This document shows positions 50,597 through 61,565 of a stretch of DNA of 64,000 nucleotides, in pieces. The position numbers were made by a program, and so were the translations under genes. How positions within the stretch are numbered: the stretch's first letter is position 1; every line of letters starts with the position of its first letter. This DNA comes from Allomyces macrogynus ATCC 38327 (Eukaryota > Blastocladiomycota > Blastocladiomycetes > Blastocladiales > Blastocladiaceae): assembly GCA_000151295.1 (NCBI GenBank), contig GG745331.1, forward strand, positions 1,783,710 through 1,847,709. Reading direction: 5' to 3'. The notes under the pieces are model-generated. The model was given only the letters and a program-made list of their open reading frames with translations, was not told the origin of the DNA and searched no databases.

Positions 50597-51053
50597 GACA
50601 CGGCTCCGTGCGGCAGCCGGAGCGAGATCGGGAGCGGGAGGTCTGCACGGTGGCCGCGGGGGTGGCGGCGGTCGTGATGCCGCGGGTGAACGACACGTCA
50701 ACTGGGGGGCGGGCGCGCGATGTGAGGGTCGGTTCGGCGGTTGCTGGTTGCTGACCAGATCGCGGCTCGGCCACCACGCGCTTGCTCTTGCCGAACAGCA
50801 TGGCATGGACGCATGCCACAGACATCGCCTGTGTTGTCGAGCGCGACTTCCGCCGGTCGTGAAGTGAGCATGACCGGGTGGAGAACGAGGAGACCGCCTC
50901 TCATGAATGCTCTCCGTCGCAGGGGCAAGGAGAACATGCTCTCAGAGCACGGTGATGGCGGCAGACGTGACCCAAGGACGAAGCAAGCACGAATGCATTT
51001 GCACAACAATGAACCAACTCCTCATCGATACTAATCCACTCCAACCTCGCAAA
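50597..51053. other. Spacer between DUF4246 and SelO genes
   Basis: Upstream region of SelO and downstream of the DUF4246 gene would not both fit here; this stretch is SelO promoter/leader (50597-51053), with DUF4246 ending at 51054 on the same strand. No TATA box seen. Confidence 0.4.
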
Positions 51054-52844
51054 CTAATGCTCGCACAGGTTGTACGTCGCCCCCGAGTAGGCCAACTCCT
51101 CAATCTCCCCAACCGCCGACGTGCGCTCGTCCATCAGCTCGAGCCGCAACTCCTTGGCCTCGTCGAGCGTCATGGCCCCGTCAATCTTCTTGACGACCGC
51201 ATCAATCATTTCGCGCGGCAGCTGCTGCCCCGCGGCAAGCGGAAATTGCCCGTCCTTGGCCCACGCGTCAGCAATCCAGTCGGCCTGCTGCGGCGGCACG
51301 CGCGACGTCGAGACCACCTCCTCGCCAATCGGCGAGCTCGGATCAACCAGGAAGAAGGCCACAATCTTGCGATGGCCCTCGCGCGACTTGTCAGCCAGCT
51401 CAAACGGCGCGACATGATGCTGGTACATGTTCGGGAATGCGACCATGCGCCCTTGGCGCGCCGAAATGTGGCCCCACGGCTGCACGAGCGGGCCGTCGCG
51501 GTAGAGCGCGTAGGCAAACGAGATGCCGTGGTCGTCTGACTGGTCGTACTCGGGCGGCTTGACGCCCGTGCGGAACTCGAGGTGCGACTCGGTGATGTTG
51601 TCCACGTCGTAGTAGTAGAGCGCCGTGGCCACAATCGCCTCGTTGAGCATGCCCTCGATATGCCACGAACCGCCAGGGTAGGTCGGGTTCGACGGGGTCA
51701 GGTGAATGTTGGCGAGCTTGGTGATCACCTTGAGCGTACGCCCGCGCAGCGAGTAGGGTACAAACGAGTGGCCGGCGACATCAAACTCGTCGGCCGGGTC
51801 CGGCAGGTTCGGCACGCGGTTCTCGTACCAGTCGTCCCACGACGCGTACTGGTTGTTCTCCGTGTCGTCCTCGTCGTAGCTGTCGTACCATTCGTACGGG
51901 TCCGGGTCGATGCGCATGGGCGTCGGCGTGGCCACTTGGCCGAGCACGCGCTCCAGCAGGGGAAGCGCGCACTCGAAGACGCGCGCGAGCGTCGGGTAGA
52001 GCGCCGCGTGCCACTCGGGATGCAAGTTGTTAATATACGACTTGATCGCCACCTTGCCCTCGCCGTCGACGGCAAAGTCGGACGGCAGCCACTGGAACTG
52101 TTCCGACAAAAACATGTACTGGCGGAAAATCTTGTCGGTGTAGCTGCCCGCCGGTTTGGGCGCCCCACCGCTGATGAACTTGCGCCAGTCGTCGAGGTTG
52201 AGCATGGGCGCGTCGAGCACGCGCGTGCGCCCGTAGACGAGCGGGTAGAGCGACGGGTGCACAAGATCGAGCACTTGGTTGTTGCTGCGCGGGTGCCAGT
52301 CCTTGCGATGGTCCGGCACATTCTCGAGCAGGCCGTGCACTTGCTGCACGAGCGCCGTGAGCACGTCTTTAGGCACGGCCTCGTCGAGCGCAAACACGCC
52401 GTCGGTTCCGGCGAGCATCGGCTGGTTCTCAGCCTCCCAGTCGAGTTCCTTGAGCACGTAGGCAAAGTCGGCGTCGGGCATGGGCCCCTCCAGGATGCGA
52501 TCGCGCTGTTCGTCGTCGTCCATGACCTCGTCCTCGTCATCATCGCTGGCGTAACTGTCCACGCGACGGAACCGGCCGACCACGGGCACGGGCCACGACG
52601 TGGCCGCAGCGGCCTCCTTCATTTCGGCCGTGAGCTTGGCGCGAATCTCGGCATCGCGCCACTTGCGCGCCCAGTTCGGTTTGTCGCGTACGGCGTTGAG
52701 GAGCGCACACATGCGCTGCTCGCGCCGCGTACGCGCGTGGTACTCGGCGCATTCGCCGTCATAGTCGTCGGTGCGGTCGACAAACGGGAGTGGCAGCGGT
52801 TTGGTCGGCTCCGCAGAGGCGCTGGTGGTCGACGACTGGGACAT
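51054..52844 (-). CDS. DUF4246 family protein
   Basis: Single exon, 596 residues, start ATG 52844 (first ATG, good context). Full-length match in layout to the fungal DUF4246 family (PF14033). An N-terminal helical part (QRMCALLNAVRDKPNWARKW) leads to a central region with KLANIHLTPSNPTYPGGSWH and IEGMLNEAIVATALYYYDVD. The C-terminal block has FPNMYQHHVAPFELAD and GHRKIVAFFLVDPS, typical of the family. The H-x-E and distant H/R residues look like those of 2-oxoglutarate/Fe(II) dioxygenase folds, which is how the family is sometimes described; substrate unknown. Cytosolic, no signal peptide. A second acidic insert (DDDEDEVMDDDE) sits near residue 105. Confidence 0.9.
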   Translation of the reverse strand: MSQSSTTSASAEPTKPLPLPFVDRTDDYDGECAEYHARTRREQRMCALLNAVRDKPNWARKWRDAEIRAKLTAEMKEAAAATSWPVPVVGRFRRVDSYASDDDEDEVMDDDEQRDRILEGPMPDADFAYVLKELDWEAENQPMLAGTDGVFALDEAVPKDVLTALVQQVHGLLENVPDHRKDWHPRSNNQVLDLVHPSLYPLVYGRTRVLDAPMLNLDDWRKFISGGAPKPAGSYTDKIFRQYMFLSEQFQWLPSDFAVDGEGKVAIKSYINNLHPEWHAALYPTLARVFECALPLLERVLGQVATPTPMRIDPDPYEWYDSYDEDDTENNQYASWDDWYENRVPNLPDPADEFDVAGHSFVPYSLRGRTLKVITKLANIHLTPSNPTYPGGSWHIEGMLNEAIVATALYYYDVDNITESHLEFRTGVKPPEYDQSDDHGISFAYALYRDGPLVQPWGHISARQGRMVAFPNMYQHHVAPFELADKSREGHRKIVAFFLVDPSSPIGEEVVSTSRVPPQQADWIADAWAKDGQFPLAAGQQLPREMIDAVVKKIDGAMTLDEAKELRLELMDERTSAVGEIEELAYSGATYNLCEH

Positions 52845-53460
52845 GGCAACGGCAGGTTTCTTGAGCCGTGTCGGGCGGGCGTCAGGCGGGCAAGAGAGCT
52901 TTCAACTGTGCGTCGTACGATCGGTGGTCAGCGCGGCGCTGGAAGCGAGGTTTGCAGGCTGCAACGGGCACTTGGTTGAGAGGTCAGCGGCGGGCTGCTG
53001 GCCTTTATGAGAAGGGGCGCGCGACTCACTGGGAGCAGGCAATCTTGTCACCGTGGCCGACCGTTGCCACAGCTGCCCAGGTGTGTTGTTCCGAAACGCA
53101 CAACTCACATTCGTTTCTGTTTTTGGCCTTACACCCTGGTCGTGCGCCACCGACCAGAACGACGAGATCTTGGGCAAACACGCGCAGTGGACGAAATGAA
53201 AACGAAAATAAGAGCAAGAACTAACAGCCATGTTTCTCTCTGGGTGCAGGCGATCGTCAACAGCGAAATTGCTGCAGCGAAGCAAATGGCCGGAGCAGGC
53301 TGTTGCTCTCGCCGGTTCCTGTGACGTGGACGCCTGCCACCCAGCTCCGACCGCTGATTGTCGCGCCGTCCGCTCGTCCCCTTCGTCAACCATCGCTCAA
53401 GCGATATATCAGCTCTGAAGCCTCGCGAGGCATTCTTTTGGTGGACTAGCAGCAACCATC
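52845..53460. other. Intergenic region
   Basis: Upstream of DUF4246. Open frames on both strands have no motif. Confidence 0.5.
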
Positions 53461-53874
53461 ATGGTTCTCCACGCCCTGCTGGGTGCTGTGCTCGACCCAA
53501 CCATGCTTGTTGGCGCATCTGTTGCTCGTACGAAAGCCCAGACTCCTCAACCCAACTGCAGCGCGACCCTTCTCTTGCCCGACCAGTCGCTGCGCGACCC
53601 AACCACGACCGACCCATCGATTCTTTGCACGGCGTGCAACTCGATCATGTGTGTCCGTTGCAACGTACCCGACCACTGGCCACCGCCGTGCACCGATGTA
53701 AAGGGCAAGATGACGAGCAGGAACGACTTGCTGATGATTATCTTGGCCGTTGGAATCAACGGGCATATCCGCGTCGTTCTCGGCTTCGTCGTCGTTCTTG
53801 ACAGAGTCGATCGGTTTGGACGCCTAATGTTTGCGGTCATGGTCAGTCGCACAGTTCCTACATCGACACATTGA
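53461..53874 (+). CDS. IBR-type zinc-finger fragment (RBR ubiquitin ligase-like)
   Basis: 137 residues from ATG 53461. The middle reads PQPNCSATLLLPDQ, then ILCTACNSIMCVRC and NVPDHWPPPC. This matches the C-x-x-C ... C-x-x-C ... H ... C spacing of an IBR (in-between-RING) domain as in Ariadne-type E3 ligases. The first Cys of the domain is Thr here, and neither a RING1 before nor a catalytic RING2 after could be found, so this is a fragment, a single exon, or a decayed gene. The rest of the ORF is hydrophobic without pattern. It overlaps the end of a hypothetical minus-strand gene. Confidence 0.35.
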   Translation: MVLHALLGAVLDPTMLVGASVARTKAQTPQPNCSATLLLPDQSLRDPTTTDPSILCTACNSIMCVRCNVPDHWPPPCTDVKGKMTSRNDLLMIILAVGINGHIRVVLGFVVVLDRVDRFGRLMFAVMVSRTVPTSTH

Positions 53875-54368
53875 AAAAAGTAAGCACGGCCGCAACTCAC
53901 CTGAGCGTAATTTTGGTGAGCCTGCACGAAAACGTCCTTGGGCAGGCACGGGATCGTTGCGGCCAGCATCCGGTTTATCAGCTCCGAGCGCCACGACATG
54001 GTCGCGCTACATGCGGCACTCGCGGAGTTTTTGTGCGGCAACCTGTGCCGGCACTCCTGGATGTTCATGGCCCCAGCAGTGAGCGCGCCGACAACTGGCC
54101 TGTGCGCTGCCGCGGGCGCCTCCATCGTGGCCTCGCCCATGGCCACTTGTGCTTTGGCTGCGGCAATTACGCCCATGACCGCGTGCCGTGCCGCCGCGAC
54201 GCGATCGACCGGCCCAGCGGCCTCGGAGCCCGCCGCGGCGTGCACCGCTACGGCCGACTTGAGCTCGGCCTGCAGGGCGGTCAGCGCGACATTCGAAAAA
54301 TGTAGGTGAGAACACGCATCCCAAGGAAGAGGAGGCTCATTTAGCCCCTGCAAACGGGCGCCCGGCAT
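53843..54368 (-). CDS. Hypothetical protein, possible two-exon gene
   Basis: Model: complement(53843..53857, 53901..54368), 160 residues. The intron is short (43 nt) but has a textbook GTGAGT donor and a GATGTAG acceptor, and the second exon closes with ELCD-stop. Ala-rich helices (ALQAELKSAVAVHAAAG, MGVIAAAKAQVAMGEATMEA) are followed by MSWRSELINRMLAATIPCLP and KDVFVQAHQNYAQ. Family unknown. It lies just downstream of the CPSF6-like gene on the same strand and could instead be 3' untranslated sequence. Confidence 0.3.
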
Positions 54369-54507
54369 AAAGCCGCGCTCATCTTCATTTTTTCGTTCCA
54401 AGGATGAGGCCAATTCAAGAAGCTGTTGTTTTGTTGCGACCGAATACACCTGGCATTTATTTCTCCGAACTCCGACATCACCTTCACTAAGCGCGCGAAC
54501 CACGAAC

Positions 54508-56293
54508 TCAATGGAACCCACCCGGCGGGCGGAACCCACCCGCACCGCCCGCCGGTCGCGCGCCAAAGCCTCCACCACCGTGATGCGGCATCGGGCCTGG
54601 CGGCATTCCCGGCCGTGGCATCCCACCCGCGTGTGGCGGCCGCATCCCGTACGGCGGGCCTTGCTGCTGTTGCTGCTGCATTGGCGGCTGGTGCGCAACA
54701 AACCCGCCGCGGTGCTGCATCCTAAACGGTGGACCCTGCTGCTGCGGCGGCATCCCGTACGCACCCTGCTGCGGTCGGAGCCCAGCGGGCCCACCAAACC
54801 CACCCGCCGCGGGCCCGGGTCCAGGCGCGGGACCCGCGCCGTACCCAAATGATGGCCGGAATCCCATCCCACCCGCGCCCGCGCCGCCCGGGCCGAACGG
54901 ACCGCCGCCGCCGCCGCCGCCGCCGCGACCTGCTTGGAATGGTGGTTGCTGCTGTTGCGGTGGTTGCTGGTGCGAGAACGGTGGTTGTTGCGGTTGCTGA
55001 TGCTGGAACCCGCCCATCATGCGCCCGGACTGGTGCCCGCGTGACGACTCCTTGGTCATGATTCGGAACGGGTTCGTCGTCGGCGACGCGTACTGAACCA
55101 ATGGTGACCGGCCGTCGATCTCGATCGAGTCGAATTGCAGTTTGGTTTTTGCCGCGGCCTCGACGGACGTGAACAGGATCCACGCCGACCTGCGCGGAAT
55201 TTCAAAAACACGCAGTGAGCGAGGAAAACAAACCGAACTGGTCGAGTCAAGGAAAACGGCACGCATACCCGCGCGACTTGCCGTTGACCTTGTGCTCGCT
55301 GAAGACCACGTCCTTGACGCAGTTGGCGTCGCCCGTTGCGATCGTCGCGATTTGGATAATGTCCTTGTCGGTCGTCCACTGCTCGCGTGTCGGGGAGCAG
55401 GTCAGTGAGCACGCCCAGTCACAGAAAAGCGAGCGGTGAGATCAACGGACCCATGACAGCTCGTCGATCTGAATGGCCGACGTGGCATTGGGGTCAATCG
55501 GGACGGCCGCGACGGCACCGATGCCGGGTACGGATACGGCGGGCATGCTCTGGTCCATTGACTAGAGCGAAGATGCAAATCACATAGATGGAGCGACAAA
55601 TAATCAACTTGTTGCATCGACGACAGCGTTCATGACAAAGTAACGGAATCACGGCATCAACAAGTGTTCCTGCACCCACCTTCATATCGCCATACCCGGC
55701 CAGTACGTCGTCGTCGGTGGTCATCACCTTTGCCGGCCGCTGGTCGGCGGCAGCACCACCCGCAACCTCCTCGTGCGGTCGCTTCTGGCCAGCATACGCG
55801 TCGCTGGCACTGAACATCGGCGAACCAAGGCCCGGCGCAGATGGTCCTGGAATCGGCGACGTGATGGGCGCCGAGGGCACGTCCTTGGGTCGCGTCGGGC
55901 TTTTCTATACACAGAGCATCAGAAACACGACGAGGGTCAGGAAGACCAGACGAACAATTGACAGTTGCGCGGCCACGCGAAACCACGGTCACAGCAACGC
56001 TTCGGGGCCCAGCATCACCAAGACAAGACAGGCCACGGAGAGAACTGCGCGTGATGGGCCAACGGCTCGCTTCACTCCGCGTTCAATCTGGAATGGTGCC
56101 CAACTCCGTCGCGCACACCGTGAGCGTGGTCTCGCAAGATTGTTCACTTTTTCCATGATCGTGAAACGCGCAGTGCTCGGCCGTAACGCAGAAAAAGACG
56201 GCCTACCAGCGCGGTGGACGCGGCTGCGCTGCCAGTCGCGCTGACATTGCCGCCGAGCAGGTAATCGTCGTCGTAAATGTCGAGGTCATCCAT
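54508..56293 (-). CDS. CPSF6/CFIm68-like mRNA 3'-end processing factor
   Basis: Model: complement(54508..55189, 55269..55378, 55451..55561, 55680..55904, 56207..56293), 404 residues, exons in frame. Start ATG 56293 (MDDLDIYDDDYLLGG, like the DIYDD start of CPSF6). The single RRM is atypical in the CPSF6 way: SWWTTDKDII (conserved WWTTD), VVFSEHKVNGKSRGSAWILF, then PLVQYASPTTNPFR. The tail is Gln-, Gly-, Pro- and Met-rich low complexity. In animals this protein pairs with NUDT21/CFIm25 and recruits the cleavage complex to UGUA sites. Intron 1 is long for this window (302 nt). Divergent with the coiled-coil protein gene at 56794. Confident on RRM type, less on orthology. Confidence 0.82.
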
Positions 56294-56793
56294 TGCTGCC
56301 AGTGTCGGGCGGCGTGGTGGGGCGTGGTGTGCAGGTTGGAATCAATTCTTGTCGTCTTGCGGAGTCTCGCGCTCTGCCAGCACAACGATGAAGTGGATGA
56401 CCTCGTCGACACACACGAAAAAGCATCGGCCCCTTCGGACATGCGGGGGGGGATGCGGTGGACTTGTCGCGTGAGCATCACACTTGCAGGCTAAGGCGCG
56501 ACCTTTTGCTCTTCTCCTTCAACACTGCTTATCATTATATTAATTGCCCTCGCTCGCCGTCTTCTACCATTGCGATCTGACCCGCTACTCGCTGCAATTT
56601 GTCGCCAGGGCCAGTGGAGCGCGCCCGTGCGAGCCCCGCCACGACTGGCCGACCCATCGGCGACCGTGATCGCTTCCCTTCGTTGCTCCAATTCGGCCCG
56701 ACCCGTCAGCACCTGTCCAGCCGACTCGGACGCTCTTGCTCCAAACTCTCCACCCTCTATTGGCCGGCTCGCGGATCGCGAGCGCGCCCCGGA

Positions 56794-58335
56794 ATGCAGG
56801 ACGGGCCGCGGCTCTCGACCCCGACTGGGTCGACCTCTGCGTTCCCCACCACTGGCTCGTCATCCTCCGTCTACTGGCCGCACCCGCTCGGCGACGTGAT
56901 CATTATTCCGTACGCCAAGCCCGAGACCACATCATCGACCGCCAATCTCTCGCTCTCGCACTCGTCGTCTGCCGGGTCCTTTCAACGCAAGCCCAAGTCG
57001 GGCCACCAGTCGCCGCTGTTGCGCTCCACGCTCGAACGCGCACGCACGGCATCGACCGGATCCATGTACGGGTCGTTTCGATCGGCGGGTGCGACGCCGC
57101 CGTCGCCGAGCCGGTTGGCTGCGAAAGTTGTGGCCGATGCGCACGACGGGGGTACAGCCGGCGCGGACCCGCTCGGCAGTGGAGCGATGAGAGCAGCTGG
57201 CGTTGCTCGGGTCAAGACGTCTGGCGTCGTGACCCACCGCGACGCGACCGTGATCAAGTCAGCGGTCATGACCTCCCCGACCCGTCCGCGCCACGCTTCT
57301 GATCCGCAAGACTCGGACTGGGCTTTTGTGCCATCCAACGTGCCGACCGTCGACACGCATGTTTCGTCCCATCACTCGCCGTCGGGCAACAATGGCTCGC
57401 ACCCGAGCCTGGCGGCAGCGGCCGCAACGCGCGACTTTGTCCGCAACTTCCTGCAGACGGCGGCTCCGCCTGCGCCAACGGCGGCCCCGACGACCCCTGC
57501 TCCGGACCTGGACAAGTCGGCGCTGCTCAAGTCCATGACCTCGACGGTCGTACAGGCCGTTACACCGCACGCGGTCACTTCACCGACTTACTCTCACGCA
57601 CCTGTCCTCGCCCCGGCCACGACCGCGGCCGTCGATGCGACGGCACAAGTCGCGCCCCGCCGCGCATCCGTGCAAGCATGGTCAACGTCCGGTACCACCC
57701 CCGCGCCCGTGACCGCACCCGTCCCTTCTGCCGCGCGGCGGGCGTCGGCGCACGTGTGGCCGTTGGCCGCATCGGACGTACCCATGGCACACAACCCGCT
57801 CATGGTACATCCAGACGGGATCGGCACGTCGGTCGGTGCCTACAGCACGTTTGGATCGTCACGCATGCCCGTCGCGGCACCCATGCCCGATCCAGACGTG
57901 ATTCTCGAGGAACCCGTCGTACCTCGTCGTGCACCGCGTCCCGTCCCGGCGGAACCGCCGATCGCGTCGCCCGTGTGGTCGGCGACCACGACCACGTTGC
58001 TCGATACGCTCGATGCGCTCCTGCGCGATTCGCGCCGCGCCGTCAAGGACGTGCAGTCGGACCTTGACGATATGGTGACGGAGCAACTGCATCTCGGCGA
58101 GCGGCTCGCGCATTTTCGCGGCAGCTTGCACGACTTGCTCGAGTGGGAGGTGCAGAGCACGCAGGTGGCAGTCGCGGCGCTCGGGTCTGTGTCGAAAGTG
58201 CGGCGGGGGCCATTGGAGCGTCTCAGGCGCGGCAGTAACCAGGGCGAGAGTGCGTTTGGGAAGCCGATGCCGCGTGCCATGTCGACGCCGGCTCCTGACT
58301 CGCGCGACGCGAATGGTGGTGGACGGGGGCGCTGA
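56794..58335 (+). CDS. Ser/Thr/Pro-rich protein with C-terminal coiled coil, unknown function
   Basis: Single exon, 513 residues from ATG 56794, the first ATG of an open frame that begins further upstream with a TTG. A short ordered-looking start (VYWPHPLGDVIIIPYAK) is followed by about 330 residues of Ser/Thr/Ala/Pro-rich sequence. The last 110 residues form a helix-rich region (TTLLDTLDALLRDSRRAVKD, MVTEQLHLGERLAHFRG, EWEVQSTQVAVAALG), probably a coiled coil. No known domain recognised. Shares a 500-bp divergent region with the CPSF6-like gene. Confidence 0.6.
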   Translation: MQDGPRLSTPTGSTSAFPTTGSSSSVYWPHPLGDVIIIPYAKPETTSSTANLSLSHSSSAGSFQRKPKSGHQSPLLRSTLERARTASTGSMYGSFRSAGATPPSPSRLAAKVVADAHDGGTAGADPLGSGAMRAAGVARVKTSGVVTHRDATVIKSAVMTSPTRPRHASDPQDSDWAFVPSNVPTVDTHVSSHHSPSGNNGSHPSLAAAAATRDFVRNFLQTAAPPAPTAAPTTPAPDLDKSALLKSMTSTVVQAVTPHAVTSPTYSHAPVLAPATTAAVDATAQVAPRRASVQAWSTSGTTPAPVTAPVPSAARRASAHVWPLAASDVPMAHNPLMVHPDGIGTSVGAYSTFGSSRMPVAAPMPDPDVILEEPVVPRRAPRPVPAEPPIASPVWSATTTTLLDTLDALLRDSRRAVKDVQSDLDDMVTEQLHLGERLAHFRGSLHDLLEWEVQSTQVAVAALGSVSKVRRGPLERLRRGSNQGESAFGKPMPRAMSTPAPDSRDANGGGRGR

Positions 58336-59200
58336 GGAAGACGGGGGGATGGGGGACGGATGGAACTTGCGTTTAGACTCGTTGTGGCATTCCCGATACC
58401 TAAATTTTAGTTTGATCCTACAATTGGCCCAATGGGGTTCAAGTTTTCGGGTATTGGGGCTGGCAACGGAACGCTGCAGCCAAACACCAGAGTCTTCCTT
58501 TAATCGTCTGATGATGAGTTTGTTCTGGGCGATCCTTCCCCGACTTCGCGTGTAAATTGTTTTATCATGAGCCTAGCTGTGATCAAAAGCGGAACAGCCG
58601 AACCGCCAACCAACGTTGGTTCATCACCGCGAATAATTTCCGGCAAGCCCCAAATCCGCACCGAACAAAACTTAAGACAGGCAAGAGCGCAAGGTGAACG
58701 TTGTTCTGCGGCCCTGACAAGCATGGGCGGTCAATTCATATCCTGGACACGTTTGCCGGGTTAACATGACTAGAACCGAAAGATCGTAAGCATTTGACCC
58801 CGGCCCTGTCGCTCTTTGTTAAAACCATCAGTGGAAAACTGCGGTGCTCTTGTCCACCGTGTAGTGGATATGGAAACGCGCGGCTGCGACCTCGCTTTGA
58901 GCAAATCACTCTTACTTTCCAGTGACCGAACGCAAGAATATCAATCATACATTTTGGTGCATCGCTGCAAAGAGTACAAGATCAAATGGAAGAGCGTTCA
59001 GGGAAAAGAGGGTGGGGGGATGGGAGGAGGAAAAAGGGTAGTATCAAATCGGGAACCGTGATTCTTCACAAACGCCAAACGGGATCAACACAAAAGAAAA
59101 CCACCAAGCGGCACTGTCGATACAGCTCGACCACCGGTTAATCTTGGTGCGTTGAGTGCTCTGATCCTTGGTGGCAGCTGGCACAGTTACGACGAGCTGA
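58336..59200. other. Intergenic region
   Basis: Lower-GC in the first half and purine-rich near 58990-59040. No gene recognised. Confidence 0.5.
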
Positions 59201-60050
59201 TCAAATCTCGCGAATGTCCATGGCGAGCGCAATGGCGCCATGCTTCGACTTGCCCTGATACTGCCACTGGCCCGGCATGTGATGAGCGCCGCCAAACGGA
59301 GCGCCGGGACCAAAGGGCATCCCGTGCGGGCCGCCGTGCGGACCATTGTGCGGGTCATGCTCGCCAAACGGGCTCTGGTGCAGGCCATGCCCGCCGAGCG
59401 GACCTTGGTGGCCCGGGAAGCCGTGCGGGAAACCCGGCATACCGCCAGGACCCATTCCATGCGGGCCCATCCCACCAGGACCCATCCCACCAGGACCCAT
59501 GCCGCCGCAACCCATGCCAACGGGGCTCATGCCGCCTGGGCCCATACCGCCGCGACCCATGCCGCCAGGACTCTGCATGCCACCAGGACCCATCCCGCCG
59601 CGACCCATCATTCCCATCATCCCGCCGCGGCCGCCCCACATGCCACGGAACCCGCCGCGCCCGCGCATCCCGCCACGCGGCGGCATACCCGTCGTATCCG
59701 GCGCGTCGCGCGTAGCCAACACGTCCTTGTCGGCGTCCGAGTCGTCGTCCTCGACATCGTCATTGCAATACTCGAGCACGGCCTTGACAAGCCCGGGTAC
59801 GTCGAGCGTCACGCTCTCGGGCGCGAAAAACGGCGTGGAAAGTGGCCTCGCGCGGGAGTGTCGCGGCCTCGTCAGCCTCGTCATGGTCATAGATAGTGAA
59901 CAGCGACACGAGCGGCTCCTTCTGCTCGGCCCTGAGGTCGGCGGCGGCGCCATTGTACAGCGTCGTCTTATCGCCGTCGACGGTGGCGGTGACGGTGATG
60001 TTGTCCGCCTTGATCGACATGTCGAGCGCGTACTCGTTGATCTGGGCCAT
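59201..60050 (-). CDS. Small acidic domain plus Gly-Gly-Met-rich tail, one frame break
   Basis: Start ATG 60050 (good context). About 65 residues read as a compact domain (NEYALDMSIKADNITVTATV, YNGAAADLRAEQKEPLVSLF, YDHDEADEA). The frame must then shift by one near 59840-59860 to continue as LSTPFFAPESVTLDVPGLVK and AVLEYCNDDVEDDD. An Arg-Gly-rich segment (RGGMRGRGGFRGMWGGRGG) and a run of GPGGM/RGGM units follow (about 59430-59640), ending HGAIALAMDIREI. The shift could be an indel, or a 49-nt intron with an AAG acceptor that would drop FFAPES. Family not recognised; RGG/GGM tails are common in RNA-associated proteins. Confidence 0.6.
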
Positions 60051-60136
60051 GGTTGGTTGGTGGGGAGGGTGGAGAAGAGTGCAGAATGTGCGCGTCGTTG
60101 TCGTTGGTGCGTGTCGGGCAGTACACGCGGGGATCG

Positions 60137-60148
60137 TGGTATATATAC
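60137..60148 (-). promoter_or_regulatory. TATA box upstream of the GGM-rich protein gene
   Basis: The palindromic GTATATATAC lies about 90 bp upstream of ATG 60050. Confidence 0.5.
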
Positions 60149-60541
60149 CATCGCATCGGCGTCGCGGACGGCGCGCTCATGCCCAACGAGCTCACGACTG
60201 CGGTTGTTGGCCGACCGTGGGCGCTGGCAGTTGATACGGCTCAAATATGTCAAGAACGGGTCCCTGGGCCGTATTCGATGAGGTTCGACGCGATTCAACC
60301 GGGTTCGATCAGGTTCGATGTGCATATGGTCGTGGATGGGTTGGACAGGCAACTTGACGCCAAGGCAGCCTGTTGGTGGTCCCTCGACGCGTCTCGCAGC
60401 AGGTTTGGAGACCAGGCTGTGCGCCGAGTGTCGCAATTAAGCCTCGCGGCAAACAGCCAGTTTTGCGCTCACCAAACGTGGCGGCGAGCTTCCACGAGCT
60501 TCGATGAGGTTCGACCGATTTCTGCCACGAACCATGCATTA

Positions 60542-60561
60542 GGGGGGGGGGGGGGGGGGGG
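60542..60561 (+). repeat. Poly-G tract (20 nt)
   Basis: Uninterrupted G homopolymer. Similar runs occur at 41709-41726 (18) and 11200-11212 (13). Confidence 0.97.
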
Positions 60562-61506
60562 ATCAGGCACGTCGCGCGTCCCCCTGGATCTGTCTGCTCC
60601 ATCGCGCTCGTTCACGCGTGACGTCCAAGTCAAAAGAAGCAACAAGATTATTACTCGCAAGACAATCGACACCACCATTTTTGACAACGCAAAACTGCAC
60701 GCGATACACTTCCACAAGCTCATGAGCCTGAGCCAGTACCGTTCAGGAACAATACAAGTCGCCCACGCCGGCACTCCACCCGTCACGACCAACACCCCGT
60801 GCACGCTCACGGTGAAAATCAGCGACAGCGCCACGAGGATGATCATCCACACCCCTGATCCTGCACGCTTGAGACCTTGACGGCATTCACAAGAAAAATA
60901 GTCATCGAGCACGTTTCATGCGACAAACGTTTCCTTGGGAAAAAGGCCGTGTGCTCATGAGTACAAGCAACTTTGAGACCGATTCAACCCGGGGAGGGAA
61001 GGAACAAGACATCACACGATGTCTGGTGCACAATCGTATTTGCCAACGCACGACCAAAACATCCCGCTCAAAACTGGACGGCGCGTGAATTACAGATGAC
61101 TCTTCGTACACACCACAAGCACATACAGTTGTTTCAAGGCCACCACATTGTCACGGCAGATGTGACTCATGCGTTCGATGACCTGGCGCAAATATTTCAC
61201 AATGATGCGGGCCGAAGTGGGGCTGTGGGGAAAGATCAACAGAAATGGTCCAGATTCGGTCCAGATTCGATTGCTGGCGACCCAAAATAATGGAACCTCT
61301 TCCGTTAGTGGCACGACTGCCTTGAGCATGCTGGGGTCATGTTCAATATTTTTTTGCTTCACCAAATCCATCCATTGTTAATTCCTTCCCAGTCCTCCAT
61401 TCCCAAAAGGGCGCTTGTATCATCACGGAAGCGAAGCTGAGGAATGTGGACAACTAGCGCATTTGTTGAGATAAGCAATGGTTCCACGGTCCACCCTCTC
61501 CAAGCA

Positions 61507-61565
61507 GCCACTGTATCTCAGTAGGCCTGTGCTGAGAGTTTCTGGGTTCAAACACCAGCTGTGGC
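61507..61565 (+). ncRNA. tRNA-like element without an anticodon arm
   Basis: 59 nt. The ends GCCACTG (61507-61513) and CTGTGGC (61559-61565) pair at six of seven positions. Inside are a perfect 6-bp hairpin TCTCAG/CTGAGA with a 10-nt loop and a T-arm-like hairpin CTGG-GTTCAAACA-CCAG. TATCTCAGTAGG resembles an A box and GGTTCAAACACC a B box, but they are about 31 nt apart rather than about 44. Could be a decayed tRNA or SINE head. Confidence 0.35.
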
